From: Alteromonas sp. C1M14
Lineage (GTDB): Bacteria > Pseudomonadota > Gammaproteobacteria > Enterobacterales > Alteromonadaceae
Length of the DNA stretch: 64,000 nucleotides
NCBI RefSeq assembly: GCF_018860965.1
Contig: NZ_JAHKQF010000002.1
Location: forward strand, 434,001 to 498,000
Direction: 5' to 3'
Made by a program: the position numbers and the translations under genes. Below are positions 25,281-34,614 of this stretch, piece after piece (positions within the stretch are counted from its first letter, which is position 1; each line of letters opens with the position of its first letter). A model generated the notes under the pieces. It saw only the letters and a program-made list of their open reading frames with translations, ran no database searches and was not told where the DNA came from.

Positions 25281-27944
25281 TTACCCTGCATCCTGATTAC
25301 TAGAATACATTACGGTGTAAGTTTCCGCTTCATCCCATATTGGTACTCCAACAGGGGTTACCTGATATTCGTAAAGCTGATCGTCAAACTCACCAAATTC
25401 TTCTTTTTCACCAAACAAATTATGGTAGTTGACCGGCTGCCTTGGGATAATGGGTTCGATGCCCATTTGTTCTTTTTGGTTATCAGCCAGCACTAAACGA
25501 ATTTTCTGCCAGTCTTCGAAGAAGTACTCAGCAAGTAACGGGATAATTTTATTCTGAAATGTCTTTCCAAGCTCAGCTAATGCACTAACGTGATCATTAA
25601 GCTTTATCGCGTTAATCACAGGCATAAAGAAAGCATGCCCGAGGGTATGCTCTCTATCGTAAAGCGCAGCTATACGCTCGTTAAGTGTTTTCAAAAGCTT
25701 TACTAAATCGATCCGTTTGCCATCAACCAAGATTGAATAGGCGTTCCCTGATTCATCTTCCAGAACGCTGGTATCGGGCATCATTTCTATGAAATCAAAT
25801 CGACGCCTCAGGGCAGTATCCATTAACGCCAACGATCTGTCTGCAGTATTCATTGTGCCAATCAAATACAAGTTGTCGGGTACAGAGAAAGGATATCCAG
25901 AATAAGGCAGCGTTACTTTAATATGCTCATCGCGGCCTAGTCGCTTTGACGGCTCAATTAAGGTTATTAACTCTCCAAAGACTTTAGAAATATTGCCACG
26001 ATTGATTTCATCGATGACCAAAACAAAGTTTTTGCGCTCACTTTTACCTTCAACAGATTCAACCGAGAGCTCAGAAAGGTATTTTATAAGTGCCCCGTAG
26101 TAGGGTTTCAATCCGCCCTTTATTTCTTTTTCATTGTTGTAAAGCGCCCTTAAGGATTTGACGAATAATGAATGAACAGAGCTCCCTCGGTTCTTATCAA
26201 AACGAATAGTATTATTGCTTACATCCGTTATCGTGAAATGAGTTGTGCCACCTAGATTATTAATTTTTATTCCTGATTCAGACTCTGCTAATTTATCTGA
26301 AAATTGTTGCCACCGCGCTTCAAACTCTGCAACAGCTGATGTGCTATTAGCTACGCGGTATTTTTTGGCGTCATCGCAAATGGCTTTAAATACACCGTCT
26401 TTTTCGTAATAACTGATCTGATCCCCCTCAGTTTTAGCGCTGAGGCCTTCAACAAACTCTTCGTACCCATAGCTTTGGTGAAATGTTACAAAGCGAATGC
26501 GTTCTTGCGAAACCAATTCATCGTATTTCTCTTTAAAGGACTGACGCTGTAAATCTCGGTTATGCCCTTGTGGCGTAAAGTCAGGCTCAGCGGCTCTGAC
26601 TGCTAATTCTATTGTTCGATAGGTTTTGCCGGTGCCAGGCGGACCAAACAAGATCTGGTTTAAAGGCATGTCCAAGTTTTGGCTCGAAGCAGTAGGTTCT
26701 TGCGTTTCATCGCTAGCATGTTCCATTTCAATACCCAAATCAGATAACGTTAAATCGTAATACCGTCTTAAGATATCCTGCTCAAACAACGAATACTCTT
26801 TGACGGGTACTTCCCAAGATGTGCCGTTATAGCGCGGCGACCACCGTTTGTACTTATCCTCGTAAGTATATTTGACCGGTTGCTCCAGACTCTCAATGAT
26901 TTCGTACCTGCGCATCATCCATTGCTCATCTAACTCAGAGCCAGATACATACTCAATATCAGAAATCACTCTGACTAACCGATAAACAGTATTTCCATGG
27001 CCAAGGTTAACGATATCTCCTATATTTATCGCCCTAAAGCAGTCCGCGCTACGATTTCCCGTGTCTTGATGCACCGATAGGAGACAGTTACTTGAAAGCC
27101 AACTTAAGGTGTCTTCATTGAACGAATTCGGGCTATGAGAAACTTTCCATATTCTTGCATTCATAACTGTATTGTCACTATCTTTATAGTCAGTGGGCCA
27201 ATATGGCTCTCTTGTTATTGGATAATCGAGGTTAAACTGCTGTAGGTCGGACTTTTCGCTTAACCGATTAAAAGTAGTCGGGCTAAGTTCTTCTTTAAAG
27301 TAATTATCTTTATACCCAAAGCGTTGCCTATAATTTATTTTATTGGCTACCGGATCAAAGGTTGCAAACACTGATTTTGCTTTGAGATCGCCTTGTTCAC
27401 GTCTTCCTATCCGAAATGCGTTGCCTGCTTCCATCTTTACGGTAAATACGTCTAATCCATTACTATTTGCCAATCGAATAATATCGCAGAAAGCATCTAA
27501 GATTTCGTCTGGCCATGTCTGATAACTTCGGGCAAAAGCGGGTTTATGCAGGAATTGCTGAATAATCTCTCCATTCGTTAATGGTGCTACTTCCGGCTGA
27601 ATGTCTAACCCCAGTGAAGCCGCATGTGTGATAAACCGATTAGTGTTTTCTCCCCCCCACTGATTAGATACCAATATTTCCTGTTCGTCATGAGTAACTA
27701 GTCTTTCATTTTCTGCAGAAAAGTAGCTGTTTTCGATATCAGTGGATTGCCGTTTCTTTGCGTTGAATTCTTGATAGGTACAAAAGACCCCCGCACTTCC
27801 TTGAAGCTTTTTAGGAAAGGCATTTTGCAACGCTGACAAGGTCGGCTTATGAAGCCTTAAGTATGCTTTCACCACCGCCAATGCTAGGCGGTTTTTAGTA
27901 TAAGATGTGCCTTCAAACCGATATTTCGTATAGTCTCTAAGCAT
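25281..27944 (-). CDS. mcrB: McrB-type AAA+ GTPase with long N-terminal reader region
   Basis: The 887-residue protein has a C-terminal AAA+ module: Walker A FGPPGTGKT (about residue 433), Walker B LVIDEINRGNISKVFGEL (about 643), and GTMNTADRSLALMDTALRRR (about 700), the combination specific to McrB. The first 400 residues differ from E. coli McrB. A segment near residues 250-350 (ARIWKVSH ... INIGDIVNLGHG) looks like an EVE/PUA-type base reader, and the region before it is not recognised. McrB recognises modified DNA and drives McrC. The NTPase module is intact and mcrC overlaps operon-style, so the system is probably functional. Confidence 0.88.
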   Translation of the reverse strand: MLRDYTKYRFEGTSYTKNRLALAVVKAYLRLHKPTLSALQNAFPKKLQGSAGVFCTYQEFNAKKRQSTDIENSYFSAENERLVTHDEQEILVSNQWGGENTNRFITHAASLGLDIQPEVAPLTNGEIIQQFLHKPAFARSYQTWPDEILDAFCDIIRLANSNGLDVFTVKMEAGNAFRIGRREQGDLKAKSVFATFDPVANKINYRQRFGYKDNYFKEELSPTTFNRLSEKSDLQQFNLDYPITREPYWPTDYKDSDNTVMNARIWKVSHSPNSFNEDTLSWLSSNCLLSVHQDTGNRSADCFRAINIGDIVNLGHGNTVYRLVRVISDIEYVSGSELDEQWMMRRYEIIESLEQPVKYTYEDKYKRWSPRYNGTSWEVPVKEYSLFEQDILRRYYDLTLSDLGIEMEHASDETQEPTASSQNLDMPLNQILFGPPGTGKTYRTIELAVRAAEPDFTPQGHNRDLQRQSFKEKYDELVSQERIRFVTFHQSYGYEEFVEGLSAKTEGDQISYYEKDGVFKAICDDAKKYRVANSTSAVAEFEARWQQFSDKLAESESGIKINNLGGTTHFTITDVSNNTIRFDKNRGSSVHSLFVKSLRALYNNEKEIKGGLKPYYGALIKYLSELSVESVEGKSERKNFVLVIDEINRGNISKVFGELITLIEPSKRLGRDEHIKVTLPYSGYPFSVPDNLYLIGTMNTADRSLALMDTALRRRFDFIEMMPDTSVLEDESGNAYSILVDGKRIDLVKLLKTLNERIAALYDREHTLGHAFFMPVINAIKLNDHVSALAELGKTFQNKIIPLLAEYFFEDWQKIRLVLADNQKEQMGIEPIIPRQPVNYHNLFGEKEEFGEFDDQLYEYQVTPVGVPIWDEAETYTVMYSSNQDAG

Positions 27945-28081
27945 TATGGATACCTATTAATATTCAGTTTTGACTCACAAATCGCACAACACCGAGAAGG
28001 CGGTAAGACTCTGAAACACTTGCGTTTTATCTCGCTTTTTATATACGACTTTTGCTCTGTTCTATCGGGGTTACAACCTAG

Positions 28082-28327
28082 CTAATTTTCTTGATACCAT
28101 TTAAATTCAGAACTCATACGAAAACCGCCCCAAACACCCTGAAAGGGCTCCAGTTCCGTTTTACATAGTTTTGAACTGGCCTCAACTGCAAGGGATGAGT
28201 CGTCAGGGGTATTTTCTATACCGTTGACTCCAGCGGTTTCTGAGTACAGGACGTCGCGAAGAAAGAAGTTTTTAGCCAGGCGAGTACGATCCAATTTGTC
28301 CACTTTTGAAACAAGTGACTTAGACAT
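28082..28327 (-). pseudogene. Truncated M15-type peptidase-like gene
   Basis: The 81 residues (RLAKNFFLRDVLYSE, then GIENTPDDSSLAVEA and ELEPFQG) follow the opening of the peptidase M15_3/DUF882 fold (D-Ala-D-Ala carboxypeptidase-like). The frame stops just where the conserved SGYRS motif and metal ligands should come, so the catalytic part is missing. It lies between the McrB gene and phage/plasmid-type genes and is best read as a remnant. It could instead be expressed as a short protein, but nothing supports that. Confidence 0.55.
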
Positions 28328-28501
28328 CTACATATTCCATTGCGCTAAGACAGGATTGTTAACATATCACATCCAGCATATTTAACGATTGTTTTTCTGT
28401 TCACCTTCACTGTGAATAAATTTCAATGAAATTGAAAACCTATATCACCTCATAGATGCGCCACCCTGCGCGTCTTTTTATACATTTTAATGAGGTTTGA
28501 T

Positions 28502-28906
28502 ATGACAATAATCTGTCCCAATTGCCGCTCTTCACGAGTTGGCGTTAGAAACTATGGCCGTTCTACCTGCGGCACGCTAGGTAGTCTTGCAGGTGCACAC
28601 CTTGCCATGCAAGGCATTCGTGTGGGCTCCTCTATCGGTCGCTTCTTTGGCCCTCCGGGATTAGTGATAGGCGGCACAGCAGGCCTCATCATTGCCGGGA
28701 TAAGTGGCGCAATGCTAGGCGGTAGTACGGGTACGCAACTCGGTTCAATGATTGATGACAAGATCCTTAACAACTACAAATGCCTTGATTGTAAACACAC
28801 CTTCAGTGATAGCACGGCGAGCAAGGACGATGAGTACGTTTATGAGCACTCAACGCCGTCAAGTGAAGACGATGACTTTCATCCTCTATCGACGTCCTCT
28901 CAATAA
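28502..28906 (+). CDS. Hypothetical protein with zinc-ribbon ends and glycine-zipper centre
   Basis: The 134-residue protein starts with a CPNC pair and has a second CLDC pair near residue 95, so the two halves of a zinc ribbon flank the middle. The middle (about 30-85) is glycine-rich, with repeated GxxxG motifs typical of membrane-embedded glycine zippers. The C-terminus is acidic. ATG 28502 is used because TGAGG precedes it by 6 nt. It is followed 17 bp later by the DUF932 gene, a pairing common on plasmids and integrative elements. I do not recognise its function. Confidence 0.7.
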   Translation: MTIICPNCRSSRVGVRNYGRSTCGTLGSLAGAHLAMQGIRVGSSIGRFFGPPGLVIGGTAGLIIAGISGAMLGGSTGTQLGSMIDDKILNNYKCLDCKHTFSDSTASKDDEYVYEHSTPSSEDDDFHPLSTSSQ

Positions 28907-28923
28907 CATTCAAGGAAATTGTT

Positions 28924-29850
28924 ATGGCACATTTAGTTGAAACTATGGCCTACACGGGTGAAACGCCTTGGCATCGGCTTGGTAATACAATACCTGCAAA
29001 TCGTCCATTAAATGAATGGATAATCGCCGCCGGTATGGACTGGCAAATTAATGAAGCTCCTGTTTTGTTTGATTGCAATACACTACCTGGCTCTCCGACG
29101 ATGCGCTTGCCTTTAACAAGAGAAGCACAGGGATATAAAGTCTTGTATCGCTCTGATTCGCACTCTCCGTTGTCTGTTGTTAGTCAGCGCTATCAGGTAG
29201 TACAACCCAAGGCCATCATGGAATTCTACCGTGATTTGACCGAGCAATTCGGCTTTGAGATGGAAACCGCTGGTGTTTTAAAGGGAGGTAGAAAACTTTG
29301 GGCTTTGGCAAAAACCGGGCAAACTACACATGTAAAAGGTAAAGATACCGTTAACGGGTATGTTCTGCTCGCCACTGCTTGCGATGGCACGATGGCCACA
29401 ACGGCCCAATTTACCAGTGTCCGCGTGGTCTGTAATAACACCCTTGCCATTGCAACTCGCGATAATCATGGTGCAGTCAAAGTGCCGCACAGCACTCAGT
29501 TCAATGCCACTGAGGTAAAACAAAAACTCGGCTTGTCAGTGTCTGCTTGGGATGAATTTAGTTATCAAATGAAGAACCTGTCAGAACGCAAGCTAACTAA
29601 TCGAAGCGCTTCTCGCTTCCTGGGCTCGCTATTCGATAGCGATACTACAACGCTATCGGTAAAAGCGCGTGAGCGCAATCAGGCAGCCATTTTAAGCCTG
29701 TATCAGGGCAGAGGCATGGGTGCACAATTAACCTCTTCTCAGAACACCGCATTTGGGCTTCTCAATGCCGTCACACAGTTTGTCGATCACGAACAGCGTG
29801 CACATTCTAAAGATAACTGGACTTCCCAGCTTTCACTAGACAGTTTTTAA
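28924..29850 (+). pseudogene. DUF932 protein truncated by an IS3-family element
   Basis: The 298 native residues (MAHLVETMAYTGETPWHRLG onward) match the DUF932/TIGR03299 phage-plasmid protein family, including the VRVVCNNTLAIA segment. The frame then enters the IS3 terminal inverted repeat at 29818. The last ten codons (WTSQLSLDSF) and the stop are made by IS sequence. The normal C-terminus is missing, and the sequence beyond the IS right end does not continue it. The function of the family is unknown, though it is often found on plasmids and integrative elements. The truncated protein is probably still translated. Confidence 0.85.
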
Positions 29851-30656
29851 CTCAGAATAATACGCTTCCTCAAACTTAGCAGGTGAAACACCGCCTGTGT
29901 GTGAATGGCGCTTTTTTGGATTGTAAAACATTTCTATAAAATTGAATATCTCAGCTTTCGCATCTTCGCGTGTCGAATATATCTTACGCTTAATTATTCG
30001 CTTTTTAATTGTCGCAAAAAAGCTTTCAGCACCGCATTATCATGACAGTTCCCAGCGCGGCTCATTGAAGGCACAAGATTATGTTCTTTCATAAATGCGA
30101 GATAATCAGCGCTACCGTATTGACTACCTTGATCACTATGAACCATTACCTCAGCCTTCGGTTGACGTTGATATACAGCCATCAACAGTGCATTTATAAC
30201 AAGGTGCTTATCCATATTTTTATCCATCGACCAACCCACAATACGCCGAGAGAATAAATCCATCACTGTTGCCACATATAAAAAACCTTCATAGGTTCTT
30301 ATGTAAGTTATGTCGCTTACCCACGATTGATTCGGCGCAGGTGGGTTAAATTGACGCGCTAATAAGTTATCTGCAATTCGCGAAGTCTTACCGCCTTTAA
30401 TATGGCGGCGCTTATACCCAATTTGCGCTTTAAGCTTATGTTGTCGCATGATCTTAGCTACACGATTTACGCTGCATTGCTCACCGGCTTCACGTAAGTC
30501 AGCATGTATCCAAGGGCTACCATACGTGCCGCCGCTGGCTACGTAGAATTCTTTGATGAGTTTCAACAAGCGATTATCTTCAAGCGCTCTATCGCTTAAA
30601 GGTTTTTTTAACCACGCATAAAAACCACTACGATGCAGCTTAAAAAGGCGGCACAT
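29836..30656 (-). pseudogene. IS3 OrfB transposase, frameshifted and lacking the catalytic Glu
   Basis: The integrase-core protein shows the first two aspartates of the DDE triad (SWVSDITYIR and VHSDQGSQYG), but where IS3 enzymes read NAVAESFF it has NAVLKAF, so the catalytic Glu is Lys. The frame then ends early at 29994. In another frame the normal C-terminus continues (IIKRKIYSTREDAKAEIF and onward to SELKTV, TAG at 29836-29838). A 4-bp slip in a CGAACGAA-like sequence near 29997 would explain the shift. It is expected to be inactive both ways. Normally OrfB is made as an OrfAB fusion by -1 frameshifting. Confidence 0.9.
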
Positions 30657-30703
30657 CGAAGTGATGGAAAACTCATTTTGGTGTTCTCGAATGAAGCCGT
30701 ACT

Positions 30704-30982
30704 TTACTCGGGGTGGCTGGCAAAGTACCTTGCGGCCTTTTTTAGAATATCCCGCTCCTCCGTGACACGTTTCAATTCAGCCTCAAGTTTAGCGATCTTA
30801 AGCTGTTCTTCTGAAGATTTAACCGATTTAGGTTTATCTGATAGCTGGCTGCGCCAGTGATATAAGGTTTTAGTACAAATACCTAATCGTTCTGATACTT
30901 CAGCAACTGAATAACCACGTTCAGTAATTTGTTTAACAGCTTCTATTTTAAATTCTTGGGTATACCGTTTGCCTTTGCTCAT
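30704..30982 (-). CDS. IS3 OrfA, helix-turn-helix transposase subunit
   Basis: The 92-residue protein has the HTH_Tnp_1 fold: KRYTQEFKIEAVKQI, GYSVAEVSERLGICTKTLYH, and a leucine-zipper-like tail ending ILKKAARYFASHPE. It binds the IS ends. Near its end the codons for LKKA contain an A6G slippery run (minus strand, around 30737-30743), the standard place for the -1 frameshift to OrfB. OrfA looks intact, while OrfB is broken, so at most it could act in trans or repress relatives. Confidence 0.9.
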   Translation of the reverse strand: MSKGKRYTQEFKIEAVKQITERGYSVAEVSERLGICTKTLYHWRSQLSDKPKSVKSSEEQLKIAKLEAELKRVTEERDILKKAARYFASHPE

Positions 30983-31191
30983 AAAACACCTCTAATTAGA
31001 AGTTACAATGTAACTCATTGGGTGTCTAGTAAACTCTGGGAAGTCCAGAAATCTTTCTTGTGAATTGTAGACATAAGGTAGTTATAATCTGGCAATTTCT
31101 ATGAAAAATAAAAGGTTAAAGCCACATCATTGCTAGGAGCCATTAATATTTGTATAGTATAAGTTGATGACATTATATTAACGGATTTCAT

Positions 31192-31587
31192 ATGATTTCA
31201 ATTTTAGCTAAGCTAACGCCTTTAATTCTACTTTCTCAATTAATTGTTGGTTGCGCAAATATAGTGCCAATCACTTCGTCGCCGCCCTACAGTAAAATTG
31301 ATATCGAATCTTCCTTCTCATTTGGTGAATCGAATATCTTTTTAATTGATCTGAATTTTCCAAAGGGGACATATCTCCCAATTTATGAAGATGAAGACGG
31401 GTATTATTATGAAGCTCCTCATAAATTAACGGGTAATGATGGAGGTATAGCTATTCTCATTGACGGGGGGATATATTTAGATAAGGATAAGAATGAACCC
31501 GATAAGATTTATATAATTCGAAGTAGTTTTGGTTCCCCGACAATTTTGTCTATGGATGAAAAACCGTCTTTAAAACTCGTTAAATAA
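31192..31587 (+). CDS. Hypothetical lipoprotein
   Basis: The 131-residue protein has a lipoprotein signal peptide with lipobox IVGC (Cys at 21), so it should be anchored in the inner or outer membrane. The mature part is acidic, with short beta-strand-like segments (YEDEDGYYYEAP, GIAILIDGGIYLDKDK) and no family I recognise. It stands alone, between the IS element and a decayed integrase, in low-GC sequence. A surface or immunity role cannot be judged. Confidence 0.6.
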   Translation: MISILAKLTPLILLSQLIVGCANIVPITSSPPYSKIDIESSFSFGESNIFLIDLNFPKGTYLPIYEDEDGYYYEAPHKLTGNDGGIAILIDGGIYLDKDKNEPDKIYIIRSSFGSPTILSMDEKPSLKLVK

Positions 31588-31768
31588 GCCGAATTCAACA
31601 CAATCATCTTTAGCATTCCTAAAATGGAAAAAGCATCCAAAGAATGCTATTAAAGATAACCGTCAATTTCCCTTGGTAATTAAAGACTACGACAAAGTCG
31701 CTTGGTGTTAACAGATATAAGAAAATAGAACTCTACTTGCTCTTTCACTTTTACAATTCAGGGCTCAT

Positions 31769-32065
31769 TCATCGAATTAGGCATTTTGGTGTTATTTCAA
31801 ATTGGACAGGACTACCTGTTTTTTGTTGAACGACATGCGTGCGTCTTAGAACTGAACGTCCGCAAACAACATCAGAAACTTTGAGTTTAACGAGGTCACA
31901 ACCTCGTAGTTTGCTATCAAGCCCAAGGTTGAACAGTGCGAGATCACGCGTTCGTCCTTCAAGCTCTAAGCGAATCCGTATACCCCATATATGTGATATC
32001 TGAAGAGGCTTTTTCTGACCGATAATACGATTTTTGTTCCAAGGTGTATGGACTTTAATTGCCAT
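31769..32065 (-). pseudogene. Fragment of a small tyrosine recombinase
   Basis: The 98 residues (HTPWNKNRIIGQKKPL, RTRDLALFNLGLDSKLRGCDL, then QQKTGSPVQFEI) match the N-terminal half of a roughly 200-residue tyrosine-recombinase family. The first catalytic Arg region (LRGCDLVKLKVSDV) is present, but the sequence stops at the motif before the HxxR and Tyr boxes, which are missing. It is a remnant of a second integration event in this accessory region. Confidence 0.75.
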
Positions 32066-32307
32066 GAGTTGTCTCCTGTAGAATAGTAGACTTAAGTATG
32101 GCAGTCAGATTGACAGGCGCACTTAGACAAAGAGCGGACTGTCAGACTTGTTAAGTTGGATTTTTGTCATGTATGCTGATTGTTTAAGTTAATGAGCTTT
32201 TGTTAGCTTCCAACATGCACATAGAGGTTCGTCAAATCAAGACTGCTCATTACTCAAGCAAAAGACGGCAATTAACTTTCACCTCAATCAGTCGGTAAAA
32301 TTAAATA

Positions 32308-33681
32308 CTATTGCTGGCGTTTGAATTCATATTTACCACCGCCTTGGCTGAGAACAAATCCGTTTGAATGACTTGAAGAGTCATTAGGTTCGTCGAAGTT
32401 AATAACGATACCAGCACGATCAAAACGAAATTCTGTTTCTGAATACGCTGTTAGTGGAAGAGCACCTTGGCCCTCGCCTTGACTCATCAACCTTCCATTT
32501 TCAACCCAGAAGCGAATTTTAATAGGTACTTGTGAGCTCGCAAATTGACCTTCGAATGAGCTTAGAAACTTTTCACTTAACGTTATAGGTTTTGCAGAAA
32601 AATCAGGAATATCGATTGAAAGACCATACATACTTTTTAGGACTGTAATCAATACATCGTTAAAGTTATAGTTTAACGCATTGCTTAGTACAGTTATGTT
32701 TAGCCCGTCTTCCGTATTGTAACCAGCTGCGGAGACAAATCCGTCAATACCACCAAAATGGCCGTAAAATTTCTTCTCGCCAAACGGGGCCACACTCATA
32801 CCTAAACCATAACCATCCTCAAGCTTCATCATGGCACTTAGTGAGTCAGTTGATACCAGTTTGCCTTCAAATAATGCAGTAAAAAACTGATTGGTATCTT
32901 TTGCTGTAGAAACAATTGCCCCTGCTCCGTGAGGCACACTCATGTGCGTTTCTGGCTGCCTGACCCACTTTCCGTTGTAATGATAAGAAGAGGCTTCATT
33001 TTCTTCAATTTCACTGCTATTGCCGTAATAGGTACTATTCAGATTTAAGGGTTGAGTAATATTTGTAGCAATAACTTCTTTCAGCGGCTTGTCGTAAAGC
33101 GACTCAATGATGAAACCTAAAAGCACGTAGTTAGAGTTGGAATACTTATGTTTACTACCAGGGCTAAACTCGGGCTGATACCCCTGAATCCTTGCAACAA
33201 GCTGCTCTTCTGTTTGCGGCGTCATCTTAAAACTCGTGTAGTCCGGGTCGCTGGTAAAGTTAAATATTCCTGAACGGTGACTCAGCAAATGCTTAATTGT
33301 GATTTGCGTTGCGTTGGGAATGTCAGGATAGAACTGGTTTAGTTTTGTATCCAAACTGAGTTTATTATTTTCGATAAGCTGCATTATTAGTACGGCTGTA
33401 AATGTCTTAGTCACTGAGCCAATGCGAAATCGTGTTTTAGCCGAGATTGGAATATTGTCTTCAATCGACGCCAATCCCGCATAGTGCTCATAGCGTGGAA
33501 CGCCACTCTCTGTTACATACACTGCAGTCATGACCTTGTTGTTGTTACTAAGGGCTGTTAAATAGCTGTCTAGGTCGGCTTGGTGTGTGTTAAAACTTTG
33601 TGCAGCGCTGGGGAGAGTAAACAATACAGCTGCGAATTTCGCCCAAAATAGGATCAATCTAAACTTCGTCATCCTTTCCAT
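32308..33681 (-). CDS. Secreted serine hydrolase, beta-lactamase/DD-peptidase fold
   Basis: The 457-residue protein has a hydrophobic signal peptide (about residues 8-28) and the three active-site motifs of the class C beta-lactamase fold: SVTK (SxxK, near residue 90), YSN (near 178) and HFG (near 310). A separate C-terminal beta domain of about 100 residues follows. Such proteins may be esterases, D-aminopeptidases or penicillin-binding-like enzymes. True beta-lactamase activity is not implied. It has its own promoter region and an AGGGA ribosome site. Confidence 0.85.
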   Translation of the reverse strand: MERMTKFRLILFWAKFAAVLFTLPSAAQSFNTHQADLDSYLTALSNNNKVMTAVYVTESGVPRYEHYAGLASIEDNIPISAKTRFRIGSVTKTFTAVLIMQLIENNKLSLDTKLNQFYPDIPNATQITIKHLLSHRSGIFNFTSDPDYTSFKMTPQTEEQLVARIQGYQPEFSPGSKHKYSNSNYVLLGFIIESLYDKPLKEVIATNITQPLNLNSTYYGNSSEIEENEASSYHYNGKWVRQPETHMSVPHGAGAIVSTAKDTNQFFTALFEGKLVSTDSLSAMMKLEDGYGLGMSVAPFGEKKFYGHFGGIDGFVSAAGYNTEDGLNITVLSNALNYNFNDVLITVLKSMYGLSIDIPDFSAKPITLSEKFLSSFEGQFASSQVPIKIRFWVENGRLMSQGEGQGALPLTAYSETEFRFDRAGIVINFDEPNDSSSHSNGFVLSQGGGKYEFKRQQ

Positions 33682-34123
33682 TTTAATTCCCTAAGCCTGT
33701 AAGCTGAATTTGATGTTCTCCAAGTGTTTTATCGTATTAGTTCATTGGTCAAAATACCACCGAAAATTATAAAACTAAGGCTCAAAATAGATGCAGGGTG
33801 AATCGACCAGACGTTACTAGACAGATTTTTGTTTGAATTCTTCTAGCTTTTCATAAGCCAGTGGAAGCATATTATTCGCTTCACAATGACTAAAACGTAA
33901 TAAATGTAAAAAACTTCCATGTAGTAAAACCTTCAAAGTTAGCGGACACAACATATAGTTAATGACGTCAAAATAATGTTGAAGCCTCTCTCTGACTTAA
34001 ACTAACTGATTTGAGTAAGTGAAGCCATACTTGAGGTATAGAAATCGGGAGGAAATTCTTAGTCGCTTCAAACCAACGGTATCACTGTCTTGCAACATAG
34101 CCGAAAACGGATACTGTTTAATC
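33682..34123. other. Intergenic region between the serine hydrolase and the Rrf2 regulator
   Basis: This 442-bp stretch has no intact gene. It contains the solo IS3 end and transposase tail at 33799-33954 described separately. The remainder is AT-rich and holds no recognisable repeat, tRNA or terminator hairpin. Confidence 0.6.
33799..33954 (-). mobile_element. Solo IS3-family end with the last codons of a transposase
   Basis: Read on the minus strand, 33822-33799 is GTCTAGTAACGTCTGG followed by TCGATTCA. This matches the IS end at 31047 in GTCTAGTAA, TCTGG and the terminal CA. Reading into it is a 45-codon frame (33954-33817) ending NNMLPLAYEKLEEFKQKSV, with its TAG inside the repeat exactly as in the intact IS (SPAKFEEAYYSELKTV, then TAG). 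It is therefore the 3' remnant of another IS3-family copy. No matching second end was found. Confidence 0.6.
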
Positions 34124-34591
34124 CTAATTCGTTGAATGAGGTTCATCCTGTAATTGGGTAAATTCAATCATAAATTTCTCACTGAGATCAGCAAGGCTTA
34201 CTTCTTTAAAGCGATTTATTAATATCAACTCGGCCTCATCCATGGCCTCTTTTAGCGTCTGATTTACAGCTTGTTCAATTAAGCAGTGAGTATTTTCATC
34301 GGTAAGCCCTATGGTAAAAACACTCTGTTCGCCCAAACAGTGATGAATATCAAGCAAGGTAACATGGTGCAACGAACAATTTAACGTCCAGCCCCCATGA
34401 TGTCCTTTCACTGATTTTACATACCCGTGCTCGCGCAACAAACCCATCGTTCGCCGCACAACGACAGGATTGGTTCTTAGCATTTTACCGATCTCTTCAG
34501 ATGTCACCGGTTTATCGTATTGGGCTAAATGAATTAACGCATGCAGCGCACGGGATAATCGGCTGTCTTTTCTCATATTCAAACTCAGCAT
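34124..34591 (-). CDS. Rrf2-family transcriptional regulator
   Basis: The 155-residue protein has the Rrf2 winged helix: RLSRALHALIHLA, EEIGKMLRTNPVVVRRTMGL, YVKSVKGHHGGWTL. It has only one Cys in its middle part (CLIEQAV, plus CLGE and CSLHH), and not the three-Cys cluster that binds an iron-sulfur centre in IscR or NsrR, so the signal may be a thiol or another ligand. An alternative start at 34576 (MRKDSRLS) is closer to the family norm. It is divergent from the flavoprotein gene and shares two operators with it. Confidence 0.88.
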   Translation of the reverse strand: MLSLNMRKDSRLSRALHALIHLAQYDKPVTSEEIGKMLRTNPVVVRRTMGLLREHGYVKSVKGHHGGWTLNCSLHHVTLLDIHHCLGEQSVFTIGLTDENTHCLIEQAVNQTLKEAMDEAELILINRFKEVSLADLSEKFMIEFTQLQDEPHSTN

Positions 34592-34614
34592 AAATTTGCT
34601 CTAGCTTAACACGA

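Larger units (their letters stand above)
29818..31047 (-). mobile_element. IS3-family insertion sequence, degenerate
   Basis: The 1,230-bp element is bounded by inverted repeats starting TGGACTTCCCAG at 29818 and ending CTGGGAAGTCCA at 31047. The first 25 bp of the two ends match at 22 positions. It carries orfA and orfB on the minus strand. The flanking triplets (AAC on the left, GAA on the right) do not match, so no target duplication is visible, which suggests a neighbouring deletion or recombination after insertion. The transposase is dead (see orfB). Confidence 0.93.

Noticed and set aside
31588..31768. Integron attC site
   Set aside because: An ATTCAAC-like core and a GTTAAC sequence occur about 110 bp apart, but the ends are not complementary and no proper core boxes are present. 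The region holds only a loose inverted repeat.
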